Assembly: GCA_964631345.1 (NCBI GenBank) | Contig: CAZVWE010000001.1 | Location: 372,001 to 436,000 of the forward strand | Reading direction: 5' to 3' | Source of the DNA: MGBC163016 sp964631345 | GTDB taxonomy: Bacteria > Actinomycetota > Coriobacteriia > Coriobacteriales > Eggerthellaceae | Length of the DNA stretch: 64,000 bases | Shown here: one piece after another, positions 43,257 to 51,514 of the stretch | How the letters are laid out: the number at the start of each line of letters is the position of its first letter | Position numbering within the stretch: position 1 is the first letter of the stretch | The notes under the pieces: model-generated | What the model saw: the letters and a program-made list of their open reading frames with translations, nothing else | Databases searched by the model: none | Told to the model about the DNA's origin: nothing | Made by a program: the position numbers and the translations under genes

Positions 43257-43847
43257 CTAATCTAGTAATGCCGAAATAAACTCAGAGGGAATTTTTGAGC
43301 TAGCTGACACAACTATCCGCTTAGCATCACAATTAAAATCACTCAATGAATCATTAATGAACTCCATTTCATCGTCATCTACAAGATCTGTCTTGTTAAT
43401 AACAATAATGTTTGCATCGGCTAATTGTTGACGAAGAATGTTTTGAAGAGGCACAAGAATACGCCGCCATCTTGAAGCATCAACAAGCGTGCAAATTTTT
43501 GCGTGCACCCCCATCGTCTTTTCAAGGTTATCGCGCATCTGCCTAGGTATCGCAAGACCCGTTGATTCAACAATCAATATATCTGGATCAAAATCCCGTT
43601 TTATTCCCATTACGGCTTCAGGAAACTCACCTGCCATAGTGCAGCACGCGCATCCTGAAAGCATGGTGGACACATTGTAGCCATCACGTTCAATGAGCTT
43701 ATCGTCAATACCTACTGCACCAATCTCATTTTCGAGTATCGCAATAGAAATCTCTTTAGAAGATTCTTGTACCATAAATGGTACAGTATTTAATAAAAGA
43801 GTGGTTTTCCCGGATCCGAGAAAACCACCCAAAATGATTATGTCCAT
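43257..43847 (-). CDS. CobW/UreG/HypB-type GTPase (short form)
   Basis: P-loop GTPase of the COG0523 metal-chaperone group. Walker A is GFLGSGKT (residues 8-16), the metal-binding GCACC motif falls near residues 66-70, and NKTD is the guanine-specificity motif near 146. At 196 residues it lacks the C-terminal domain of classical CobW proteins (about 300-400). It sits 13 bases after the corrinoid protein. Probable role: metal insertion or activation for the methyltransferase system, with the His-rich protein perhaps supplying the missing metal site. Confidence 0.85.
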   Translation of the reverse strand: MDIIILGGFLGSGKTTLLLNTVPFMVQESSKEISIAILENEIGAVGIDDKLIERDGYNVSTMLSGCACCTMAGEFPEAVMGIKRDFDPDILIVESTGLAIPRQMRDNLEKTMGVHAKICTLVDASRWRRILVPLQNILRQQLADANIIVINKTDLVDDDEMEFINDSLSDFNCDAKRIVVSASSKIPSEFISALLD

Positions 43848-43860
43848 TCGCTGCTTAACC

Positions 43861-44499
43861 TTAACCCTTGATTAGTTCAACTGCTTTTGCTGCCGCAGCA
43901 CCAGCGTCTTCAGTATATGCGTCTGCACCAACCTCATCAGCATACGCTTGCGTAACCGGAGCTCCACCAATCATGATTTTTACATTGCCACGAAGTCCCG
44001 CATCTTCAATTGCTTGAATAGTGGTTTTTATGCCCGACATGGTGGTTGTAAGAAGCGAAGAGAAACACACAAGGTCTGTATCTGGATGCTCTTGCAAGTA
44101 CTCAACAAAAACTTCAGGAGCAACATCTACTCCAAGGTCTGCAACTTCAAAGCCTTTAGCCTCTATCATCATACGCACTAAATTCTTTCCGATATCATGC
44201 ATGTCACCTTTAACAGTACCTATAACTGCTTTCCCAACAGGCTCAGCCCCTTCCTTTGAAAGATAAGGCTTCAATATGTCAGTACCAGCAGTCATAGCAC
44301 GAGCAGCGACCAACATCTCGGGCACGAACACCTCGCCTGCACTAAACTTCTCACCTATGATATCCATCGCAGGTACTAGCGCATCGTTTAGAATTTCCAT
44401 AGGGTCGCAACCCTCATCAAGTGCTTGTTGTACCAAAGGCTTAACTTCCTTTTTCTTTCCACGTTGAACTGCACTTGAGATGTCATCATATATTGTCAT
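43861..44499 (-). CDS. Corrinoid (cobalamin-binding) protein of a methyltransferase system
   Basis: Carries the methyl group on cobalt between two methyltransferases, as MtaC, MtbC and MtvC do. The helical cap (1-85) is followed by the B12-binding fold with DMHDIG (Asp99-x-His101-x-x-Gly104), whose His is the lower cobalt ligand, and later SSLLTTTM and GGAPVT loops. 212 residues is normal. It is the single corrinoid protein for three methyltransferases upstream. Its own activating reductase is not in this window. Confidence 0.92.
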   Translation of the reverse strand: MTIYDDISSAVQRGKKKEVKPLVQQALDEGCDPMEILNDALVPAMDIIGEKFSAGEVFVPEMLVAARAMTAGTDILKPYLSKEGAEPVGKAVIGTVKGDMHDIGKNLVRMMIEAKGFEVADLGVDVAPEVFVEYLQEHPDTDLVCFSSLLTTTMSGIKTTIQAIEDAGLRGNVKIMIGGAPVTQAYADEVGADAYTEDAGAAAAKAVELIKG

Positions 44500-44580
44500 T
44501 TTCTATCTCCTTTAATGTTTGACTTTTGATGCTTGTCTGGTTTTGATGAACTCTGATCTGAGTCTCACTTAGCACGTGCT

Positions 44581-44655
44581 TGGTTCTTATTTGGTTCTTA
44601 TTTGGTTCTTATTTGGTTCTTATTTGGTTCTTATGTAGTCTTTATTCAGTTCTTA
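44581..44655. repeat. 11-bp tandem repeat in the corrinoid operon
   Basis: TGGTTCTTATT occurs five times head to tail from 44581 (the fifth ends in G), followed by two degenerate copies; the last runs over the stop codon of the methyltransferase at 44646. It separates that gene from the corrinoid protein gene (146-base spacer). Copy number is probably variable. Confidence 0.85.
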
Positions 44656-45614
44656 TAAACCTTGGATCCATACTCATGAAGTTCATCCATGAGCCACTTC
44701 ATTTTTTGTTTTGAGTCATCAGTTGTACAAATAATGCCTCCATCCCAAAAGATGAGCCCACCATCTGCTCCAAAATCATCGATCGCCTTTCGCACAGATG
44801 CTCGTACAACCTCTTCATTGGCACCCGGCATACCACCATCGCCCTGGCGATCCCACCCACCAGTAATCACAAGACGACTTCCAAAGCGTTCTTTATCGGC
44901 TCGAAGATCATCATTTGGTACAGGAAGCTGACAGATGTCATATCCCATATCAAGGATTTCTTCAATTAGATATCCATTGTTCCCACAGCAATGAAACTCA
45001 GCTAGAGCCCCTTGTTCATGAATTGCATCAGCGATCTTTTGAAAATAAGGCTTGTAGTGCTCTTGAAACATTTCTCGAGAAAAGAAAGGGCCATCTCCTG
45101 ACGCAATATCATCACCAGAAAAAATGATGTCAGGCTTGATATATGTACCAAGATAACTAATTAACTCAACCAAAAAGTCTGTAAGAGCACTTGTTAGCGC
45201 ATCTAGTTCTTCAGGGTTTTCATAAACTTGGCAAAGTCCTTCAACCCACCCCATCATATTAATAGGTATAAGGAATATGCCTGCAGTATTTGCCATAGCA
45301 ACATCGACTTTATCAGGGTCATAATTTTCACCATGGAATTCCGCCGTCATCCTTTCCCAATCAAGAGTTGCGAGATCGGGAAACTTGATAATATCTCGCC
45401 AGTCTTCAATGTCATCCATTGCCTGCCAGTTAGGGTCAGGCATTTTTCCGGCTGCTTCGAAAACCCATTTCACATTGCAGAAATCTGTCCCAGTTTTAGG
45501 ATCAATGCCCCAAATAGGGGGTCTAAAAACATTTGCATCTTCTGTAAAACTTGGCACCCATTCTGGCTTTCCACCTTTTGCAGCAATTAGCCAGTTTTCT
45601 TTTTTGGTCGTCAA
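44646..45614 (-). CDS. UroD/MtaA-like corrinoid methyltransferase C
   Basis: 322 residues of the uroporphyrinogen decarboxylase superfamily, methyltransferase branch. The zinc motif His-x-Cys is present in EFHCCGNNG, with a second Cys in DICQLPV. It starts at TTG (45614) after GAAAGGATAG. It is the most divergent of three UroD-like genes in a row and may have a different role, such as acting on the methylated acceptor (MT2) while the other two are substrate-specific. The next gene is the corrinoid protein. Substrate unknown. Confidence 0.83.
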   Translation of the reverse strand: MTTKKENWLIAAKGGKPEWVPSFTEDANVFRPPIWGIDPKTGTDFCNVKWVFEAAGKMPDPNWQAMDDIEDWRDIIKFPDLATLDWERMTAEFHGENYDPDKVDVAMANTAGIFLIPINMMGWVEGLCQVYENPEELDALTSALTDFLVELISYLGTYIKPDIIFSGDDIASGDGPFFSREMFQEHYKPYFQKIADAIHEQGALAEFHCCGNNGYLIEEILDMGYDICQLPVPNDDLRADKERFGSRLVITGGWDRQGDGGMPGANEEVVRASVRKAIDDFGADGGLIFWDGGIICTTDDSKQKMKWLMDELHEYGSKVYKN

Positions 45615-45654
45615 CTTCTATCCTTTCTCAGGTTGTTTAACCTTGCAATTGGAT

Positions 45655-46635
45655 TTAGCACCCGTACGTTCCAGCTAACTCCTGACGAACCTCTTTGAAA
45701 ACATCTGAAGCCTCTTTGTCATACCAAGTTCGTGGCGGAAGAAGAAACGGCGTATAGTACCCAGTTTTGCCCCACTCTGTAAATTCGCGCTTACACTGTT
45801 CACGAACATCTTCTGGTGTAAGAATTCCAGCTGCATCTTTGGTAAAAAACTCTTGTGCATGGACTGTGACAAGGTAAGACATTTTGTCCCCAGTTTTTTC
45901 AAGCGCAGCACCTATATCGTTGATATCCATGCATTGAAGAGCATCTATGCCTATTTCTGGAAATTCAGGAATTATTTCGTCATATTTCCCGCAGGAATGT
46001 TGAACGAATGTTATCCCATGAGAATGCGCAGCATCAACAATTTTCTTCTGTCTTGGTTTTATAAGTTCACGCCATAAATCAGGTGAGAAGAACGGACCTG
46101 CCTGAGTACCCCAGTCATCATGAAACAAAATGACATCTGGCTTGTAATACTCTGCCAATTTATCAATTAGCTTAATTTTGTACTCAACCATTGCATCAAA
46201 AAATGCTCCGACCTCTTCGGGCTCTTCCAACAAAGAACAAAGCGCCTCTTCAAAACCCATAAGAATATGTAAACGCTCCCAAAGACCGGTAAGCACAACT
46301 AAACTTACAATGTTCGCATCGCGATCAATTTCATCTAGTGCGTCTAGTTTCACAGCACGATCCCAGTCCCATGCATCTAGGTCGGGAAACTTAACCACAT
46401 CTCGCCATTCGGTAATATCATCAAGCACATGTGTTGAGCAATCCGGAGCCGGAGTGCTACCTGGCACTGCGCTTTCCCATGCGCATCCAAACCAATCATT
46501 TCCACCCTTATTGAAAGGCGGTCTCTCTTCAAAGCCATTAATTGGGTATATCATCACTTCGCCCTCGCCTGTAATCGGCATGATTTCAATGGGGCGATGC
46601 TGATAAAAATTCAAAAAGTTTTCTTTTGCATCCAT
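45655..46635 (-). CDS. UroD/MtaA-like corrinoid methyltransferase B
   Basis: 326 residues, UroD fold. The zinc site is seen as QHSCGKYDE (His-x-Cys) with a partner Cys in ALQCMDI. The HDDWGTQAGPFFSPDLW motif is shared with copy A (46645). TAGGAGA precedes the ATG. The pair A/B looks like a tandem duplication; together they could be two subunits or two specificities, for instance for methoxylated aromatics. No evidence for uroporphyrinogen as substrate, because no other heme genes are present. Confidence 0.85.
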   Translation of the reverse strand: MDAKENFLNFYQHRPIEIMPITGEGEVMIYPINGFEERPPFNKGGNDWFGCAWESAVPGSTPAPDCSTHVLDDITEWRDVVKFPDLDAWDWDRAVKLDALDEIDRDANIVSLVVLTGLWERLHILMGFEEALCSLLEEPEEVGAFFDAMVEYKIKLIDKLAEYYKPDVILFHDDWGTQAGPFFSPDLWRELIKPRQKKIVDAAHSHGITFVQHSCGKYDEIIPEFPEIGIDALQCMDINDIGAALEKTGDKMSYLVTVHAQEFFTKDAAGILTPEDVREQCKREFTEWGKTGYYTPFLLPPRTWYDKEASDVFKEVRQELAGTYGC

Positions 46636-46644
46636 TAGAATCTC

Positions 46645-47745
46645 CTATTCCCCTTCGCAAAGCTTTTTAAGCGAAATCTGATAGAGAGCTTCCGTCATTA
46701 GAGCTCTATTAGAACGAGCAGCAGAATAGATTGATAACGCAACGGGTTTACCAGGAATGATAAAGTCGTCTGCCCAAGCCTCAGCTGCAGCCCAAACTTC
46801 TTCGTCCGTTGCGTCTTCCCCTAGTTCAGGGACTTCAACTTCAACTATCAATTTGTCCCCATAAGTATCGACCACGGATTTTTTATCGTTGACATCTTGA
46901 CCCATCCACATATCAGCTCCAGCTTCTATCATGATTGGAACAAGACTTTCGATTTTTCCGCAAGAATGAAGTTCAACTGCCACGCCCAAAGAATGCGCAT
47001 GATCAATAAGGCGTTTTAAATGAGGCAGGATCATTTCACGGATTGTTGCCTCAGAAAGAAGCGGCGCCGTCTGAGATCCCCAGTCATCGTGGATCTCAAG
47101 TACATCGATATCAAAATACTTTTTGAAGTTGTCCACATATGTAATGTACAGATCAGTGAGCTTTGTAAAAAGAGCCGTCACATATTCTTGCGAGTCTTCG
47201 TCAATCATTGCGATGGCCGCGTCTTCAAAACCCATAAATGAGATCAAGCGCTCAAAAAATCCAGTAAAAATGGTTGATTTGCGCGCAAAATTTGGGTCAG
47301 ATAGATACTCCGCACTTGCCTTTGCTTGGCCTTCCCAATCCCACTCATCAGGATTTGGAAAATGGATCACTTCTTCCCAGTCCTCAATATCATCAAGTAT
47401 GTGGCCACCAGGTTTCACCATTGACCCACGTATGTCATGGTCATAAACCCAAGTGATACCAAAGACGTCTTGTTCACCTTCGGGATTAGGTACAAATTTG
47501 GGACCACCATCTTTTACGGTGCCACGAGCACGATTGTCAGGCAAAATACCTGAATTTATTAACCTCATGTCTAATACATTTAGAAGGTATTGGCATTTTT
47601 TGGTTTTGAATGCTTCGAGGAAATTTTCACGTGGAGTACAGGGTTTATCTAAAGAGGTTTCTGTCTTTAAGGTTTCTGCCGGTGCATCAGAGCTTTCAGA
47701 CTTAGCAATACCGGAAGCCACCTCACCTTCATTACAAGCCTTCAT
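46645..47745 (-). CDS. UroD/MtaA-like corrinoid methyltransferase A
   Basis: 366 residues with the zinc motif LHSCGKIES and HDDWGSQTAPLLSEATI. It has an N-terminal acidic/Ser-rich extension of about 30 residues not seen in copy B. The ATG at 47745 (MKACNEGEV) follows AGAAGGAG; an ATG at 47802 is in frame but lacks such a site. It is the first gene of the operon, 135 bases downstream of a likely promoter with a palindrome. Likely a methyl donor-specific enzyme (MT1) of a demethylation system. Confidence 0.85.
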   Translation of the reverse strand: MKACNEGEVASGIAKSESSDAPAETLKTETSLDKPCTPRENFLEAFKTKKCQYLLNVLDMRLINSGILPDNRARGTVKDGGPKFVPNPEGEQDVFGITWVYDHDIRGSMVKPGGHILDDIEDWEEVIHFPNPDEWDWEGQAKASAEYLSDPNFARKSTIFTGFFERLISFMGFEDAAIAMIDEDSQEYVTALFTKLTDLYITYVDNFKKYFDIDVLEIHDDWGSQTAPLLSEATIREMILPHLKRLIDHAHSLGVAVELHSCGKIESLVPIMIEAGADMWMGQDVNDKKSVVDTYGDKLIVEVEVPELGEDATDEEVWAAAEAWADDFIIPGKPVALSIYSAARSNRALMTEALYQISLKKLCEGE

Positions 47746-47880
47746 ATCTTTGCTCCTTCTAAAACTAATTGAGACGCAATGACAGATAGCATTGCGAGAC
47801 AATAGGAATATGAGCGATGGAAATCGCCAGAAGAATCACTATGATTTGCTTAGGCTTGATAGGTAGGAATACCTGGGCGG

Positions 47881-47918
47881 ATTATATCACACTCAAGGTA
47901 AGGTTAGAGCCGGCTCTA
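47881..47918 (-). promoter_or_regulatory. Promoter with palindromic operator for the corrinoid operon
   Basis: TATAAT on the minus strand (47881-47886) is a consensus -10. A 14-base perfect palindrome TAGAGCCGGCTCTA (47905-47918) overlaps the expected -35 position 17 bases away. This fits a repressor site. The binding protein is unknown. Confidence 0.5.
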
Positions 47919-47929
47919 TTTCAAACCAT

Positions 47930-49195
47930 TTAGTGCGCCAGGCAACCCAAAGGAACGACATGTACCCCATCTGGTCGCGTATATGCATATGCTGAACCTG
48001 TTAAAACGAGCAAAAACGACGGTGTGCCACTCTTATCGTGGTCGACCTTGTCTGCCAGTCTCTTCAAGTTCTTAGCACCTTCCTCAATACGAGATTCGCC
48101 ACCAAGCTTTACCTCAATAGCTCCCCATCGCCCATCATTGAGTCTCACTATGGCATCAGCTTCAAGTCCACTTTTATCGCGATAGTGATAAACATCACCG
48201 CCGAGCATGCGAGCATATACTCGAAGATCATGGACACAGAGATTCTCGAACAGAAAACCCATGGTTTGCAAATCATCTAATAAACCAGAAGGACTTGTAT
48301 CCAATGCAGCTGCAGCTATAGATGGATCGCATAGATATTTCACTGGAGAAACACGCAACGTAGTCTTAGATCTTAAAGTTGGAGCCCATGCCTTTACCTC
48401 ATCAAGCACGAATATCCTACGCAAAGCCTTTAAATATACTCGTAGTGTTGGTTCAGATACACCAATCCCTGCGTTCTTTACATCTTCTAGTATCGTCGCG
48501 TTTGTGACGCCTTGGCCAGTATTTCTCGCCAATGAACGAATAAGCGCATTGATCCTGTCTGGATCCAAATCGATTCCTTCCGCCTCTGCGACATCCGACT
48601 CACAGATCGCATCAATATAATCGTAAGCGATGGACTGTTTAGTACTATGAACTATGGATGCAGGCCACCCTCCCCTGCATATAATACGTGCGTATTCTTC
48701 TATATCTATTGAAGAGGCTCCACCGACGTTATCTCCATTGAACAAATCTGTTAGCGAAACTTCGCACGAGCTTTCATTTGTTTCCTCTAGCGTCATCGAA
48801 GACATTGTGATGCGCGCTATACGGCCTGTTCCAGTATGTCGTAATACGGACGGATCGACAGGTGTAGCCGAGCCTGTCAGCAGAAATTGTCCTGCTTCTC
48901 CTTTCAACTGGTCTGCATCACTGATTACTGCATCCCATAGTGCTGGCGCCAATTGCCATTCATCGATAAGCCTAGGGCGTTTTCCGCGAAGCAACAACGA
49001 AGGCTGTACGGCTAATGCGTCTATGCTCCGTATATACACATCAGGATCTCTCATAAAAAGCGCACTATTTGCAAACTGCTCGCATGTCGACGTTTTGCCT
49101 ACCCATTTCGGGCCACGAACTAGCACCGCTGATATGTTCAACAGTTTTTCTTGCAGATATGCATCAACCAATCTGGGTATATATTGATAAGCCAT
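47930..49195 (-). CDS. AAA ATPase with DUF4143 domain
   Basis: 421 residues. An N-terminal P-loop ATPase (AAA_14; GPKWVGKTST near residues 29-38, then PRLIDEWQLAP as Walker B) and a C-terminal DUF4143 domain (from about 200), ending with a restriction-enzyme-like fold (GLEADAIVRLNDGRWGAIEVKLG). Common in gut bacteria and often horizontally acquired; the function is unknown. It lies between unrelated genes with its own promoter region, as expected for an independently mobile or autoregulated gene. Confidence 0.9.
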   Translation of the reverse strand: MAYQYIPRLVDAYLQEKLLNISAVLVRGPKWVGKTSTCEQFANSALFMRDPDVYIRSIDALAVQPSLLLRGKRPRLIDEWQLAPALWDAVISDADQLKGEAGQFLLTGSATPVDPSVLRHTGTGRIARITMSSMTLEETNESSCEVSLTDLFNGDNVGGASSIDIEEYARIICRGGWPASIVHSTKQSIAYDYIDAICESDVAEAEGIDLDPDRINALIRSLARNTGQGVTNATILEDVKNAGIGVSEPTLRVYLKALRRIFVLDEVKAWAPTLRSKTTLRVSPVKYLCDPSIAAAALDTSPSGLLDDLQTMGFLFENLCVHDLRVYARMLGGDVYHYRDKSGLEADAIVRLNDGRWGAIEVKLGGESRIEEGAKNLKRLADKVDHDKSGTPSFLLVLTGSAYAYTRPDGVHVVPLGCLAH

Positions 49196-49232
49196 GTTTT
49201 TTCCTTACGACAAGGCCATTATAATGGATGTT

Positions 49233-49317
49233 TTCGTATTTGGCGAGTTTTAACTTTCGATTTTGGCTTATTTTTACTTTCGTATTTGGCGAGTTTTAAC
49301 TTTCGATTTTGGCTTAT
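49233..49317. promoter_or_regulatory. Four-copy operator-like array upstream of the DUF4143 ATPase
   Basis: A 39-base unit is present twice at 46-base spacing (49233-49271, 49279-49317). Each contains two copies of TTTCGNNTTTGGC, giving four in tandem. On the minus strand they overlap the -35 region of a promoter whose TATAAT lies at 49218-49223. This suggests a repressor binding several sites, perhaps the ATPase itself. Confidence 0.6.
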
Positions 49318-49692
49318 ATAATTCGGATTTTCGTACAGCAGACATATTCCAAATTAAGGATCATCTTGGAAGACACTCGAGAATACATCCAAGAACACAT
49401 TTTGAAATTTAGCTAAGATATCATCAATTAAGCAGTTCACGAGAATCCGATAAGTACGATCTGTACGTCAATTGTCAGTTATTAGCTGGTAGCTGTTGAG
49501 CGCCTATTGATAATTGCTAGCTGCTAATTGCCCGCTGCTAATTGCCAATCGACAAGTGGTAGCTGCCTGATTTATGGATTGCATATGCTAACGGATACCC
49601 AACACCCCTTAAGCTGGATTGCCTATATAATGTATGAGTTACTAAACTAGACAAAGATTTGAAGTATTAGGTTTAAAGAAGGAGCAGTCTAA
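49318..49692. other. Spacer with simple repeats ahead of the lipoprotein
   Basis: No gene seen. GCTGCTAATTGCC and TAGCTG-like units recur around 49480-49560. TATAAT at 49626-49631 could be the -10 of the lipoprotein gene; no good -35 is visible. Confidence 0.45.
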
Positions 49693-50589
49693 ATGAAACT
49701 AACCGGCAAAGTCGCAGCTACTATCGCAGCAGGCGCCTTAGCATTTAGCATGCTTGGGGTTGCTGGATGCGGCCCTAAAGAAGAGGAACAAGCTCAAAAG
49801 GAATTCACTACCGAAGAAATTGATGCTCAAGACATTGAGGTCACAGATGTTGGTTTCCATGTGTTTAATGGCGACACTGTAAGTTACGCATTTACGGTTA
49901 ACAATCCAAATGAAGGCTATGTCGCCAAAAATGTTACTTTCCAAATTGAAGGTTATGACGCAGACGGCATGATGGTTGTTGGCGGCGGCGAAACAATCCA
50001 AGACGTTTATGCTGGCGTTGAAACCGGCGCTGCAGGAACTTCATTTTTACCAGAAGGATCTGCTGAGATAGATCGCTTCGAAGTTACGCCTTTGATGGAG
50101 CACGTAAATTGGGAAAAGACCGATCTTACATCTGACGAAATTGCGAATATGTTCACTCTGTCAAACACAGACGTTGAAGCGTTTGATACATCAATGACTG
50201 TAACGGGAGACATTTCAGTTGATCTAAGCACTCTTTCTGACGAGGAAGATGGTACAGCCGATGATCCAAATGCAGCACCACCTGCTGATGCTCGCGTTGA
50301 GGCTCATGTAGTTGCTATTCTTAAGGATTCCGACGGAAACATTATTTGCGGCGCAAGCTCACAGGGAATTATGCTTGACCCATCAATGGTGAACATCGGT
50401 GGCGTAGGCCCTGGTGAGAATGCATCATCTGCTGAAGGCGATACAGAAGAACCAGCAGAAGGTGAAGAAGGCGAGGGTGAAGGCGAAGAGATCACAAATA
50501 GTAAAATCGCACGCACTACTTTCGTAATCGATATCCCAGGAGTTATTGATTACGCTACATGTAGCATCTTGACAACTCCAGGACTATAA
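49693..50589 (+). CDS. Secreted lipoprotein of unknown function
   Basis: 298 residues with a signal peptide and lipobox (LGVAGC, Cys at residue 26), so anchored to the outer face of the membrane. The mature part has a beta-rich segment (GDTVSYAFTVNNPNEGYVAKNVTF), resembling FxLYD or similar extracellular beta-sandwich domains, and an acidic Glu/Gly-rich linker near residue 255. AAGAAGGAG precedes the ATG. A strong terminator follows. It is one of few plus-strand genes in the window. No specific function can be given. Confidence 0.8.
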   Translation: MKLTGKVAATIAAGALAFSMLGVAGCGPKEEEQAQKEFTTEEIDAQDIEVTDVGFHVFNGDTVSYAFTVNNPNEGYVAKNVTFQIEGYDADGMMVVGGGETIQDVYAGVETGAAGTSFLPEGSAEIDRFEVTPLMEHVNWEKTDLTSDEIANMFTLSNTDVEAFDTSMTVTGDISVDLSTLSDEEDGTADDPNAAPPADARVEAHVVAILKDSDGNIICGASSQGIMLDPSMVNIGGVGPGENASSAEGDTEEPAEGEEGEGEGEEITNSKIARTTFVIDIPGVIDYATCSILTTPGL

Positions 50590-50612
50590 GCCAAGCTTAA
50601 TTGTTGTGAATT

Positions 50613-50640
50613 AAAGGCGAGCCATATGGCTCGCCTTTTT
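50613..50640 (+). terminator. Rho-independent terminator of the lipoprotein gene
   Basis: A 13-base self-complementary arm pair (AAAGGCGAGCCAT and complement) is followed by TTTTTTT. Textbook form. Confidence 0.92.
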
Positions 50641-50737
50641 TGGTGTTGAGGCACAATCCAGAGTTATAGGGTTATAGGCATAGGGTTATAGGCACAAACT
50701 CCTGACACTACACAGACACTAATCCAGAATCGACATA

Positions 50738-50765
50738 AAAAGACCCCCTGAACTGGGGGTCTTTT
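50738..50765 (-). terminator. Terminator downstream of tRNA-Phe
   Basis: Eleven-base arms AAAAGACCCCC/GGGGGTCTTTT with a six-base loop, 9 bases after the tRNA on the minus strand, with T-rich ends in both directions. It could also serve the plus-strand lipoprotein gene. Confidence 0.85.
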
Positions 50766-50773
50766 AACATTCA

Positions 50774-50849
50774 TGGTGGTCGGAGGGGGACTTGAACCCT
50801 CGGCACGCGGATTTTCAGTCCGCTGCTCTACCAACTGAGCTACCCGACC
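50774..50849 (-). tRNA. tRNA-Phe (GAA)
   Basis: A full cloverleaf of 76 bases including the encoded CCA end. The acceptor stem GGTCGGG pairs with CCGACC; the D arm is GTAGCTCAGTTGGTAGAGC; the anticodon stem GCGGA/TCCGC holds the loop CTGAAAA with anticodon GAA; the T arm has GGTTCAAGTCC. Confidence 0.97.
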
Positions 50850-50950
50850 TTATGTTGTTAAAGCTAAACAATGTATCGAAACTTATTCACATGCTTCAAC
50901 TTTAACGCGAGCCTATATTCTAGCGATGCAGTTTTATTAGTGCAAGCATT

Positions 50951-51514
50951 TCATAGGCCGATGGCATGCATTGATATAACTATGAACGTTCCTAAACAAA
51001 TATAAGGCCCAAATGGCATCCTAATCTGTAGATATTCAACGACATTACACTTATTAAACTTGTCTCCATCGCCTAAAGCATTTGCGCAATACAGTCTTGA
51101 ATACGATTTCGCCATTGAAATTACACTTTGCAACACAAAGGCAACGCATGCAATCAACAAAATCACAAATACCTGATCAATGCCCAGAAATAGTGCAATC
51201 GCAGATAAAAGCTTAACGTCGCCACCACCCATACCAAAGTCCCCGGTTATGGATTCAAAAATTGCCGTGAACGCAAACCCGAATATGAATACCACACAAG
51301 CACTTAGTATTCCAAAGCAGGGATCAACAATACCGATTCTTGCATCAATGCTTGGGGTAGTGCTTGAAGCCCAAACAAACCAAGTGATGACTACATATAA
51401 CACCAGTCTGTTGGGAATCCTTGAGGTTCGAAGGTCATATACCGCAGCATAACCAACCTCAATCACAAGCATCGCAAGAGCTAGCGCGCAAAGACAAACA
51501 TCTATCTCAGCCAA
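50951..51514 (-). CDS. Type IV prepilin peptidase family (A24), CpaA-like
   Basis: 187 residues with about five hydrophobic segments. Two catalytic aspartates are in YDLRTSRIPN and GMGGGDVKLL, the GxGD signature of A24 aspartyl proteases. No methylase domain, so CpaA/TadV type. It cleaves prepilin leader peptides at the membrane. No pilin genes are in this window; its start overlaps the radical SAM gene end by 8 bases, so it may ride on the purD operon. Confidence 0.88.
   Translation of the reverse strand: MAEIDVCLCALALAMLVIEVGYAAVYDLRTSRIPNRLVLYVVITWFVWASSTTPSIDARIGIVDPCFGILSACVVFIFGFAFTAIFESITGDFGMGGGDVKLLSAIALFLGIDQVFVILLIACVAFVLQSVISMAKSYSRLYCANALGDGDKFNKCNVVEYLQIRMPFGPYICLGTFIVISMHAIGL

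Noticed and set aside
44581..44655. Tandem repeat as a CRISPR array
   Set aside because: Units are 11 bases with no spacers, and no cas genes are present.
45655..46635. True uroporphyrinogen decarboxylase (hemE)
   Set aside because: Three copies beside a corrinoid protein with zinc motifs His-x-Cys point to methyltransferases, not heme synthesis.
47746..47929. Cobalamin riboswitch upstream of the corrinoid operon
   Set aside because: No B12-box-like sequence or fitting fold could be seen; a promoter and palindrome explain the region better.
49233..49317. 46-base repeats as a CRISPR array
   Set aside because: Only two copies, the spacing contains related sequence, and the motif overlaps a promoter.
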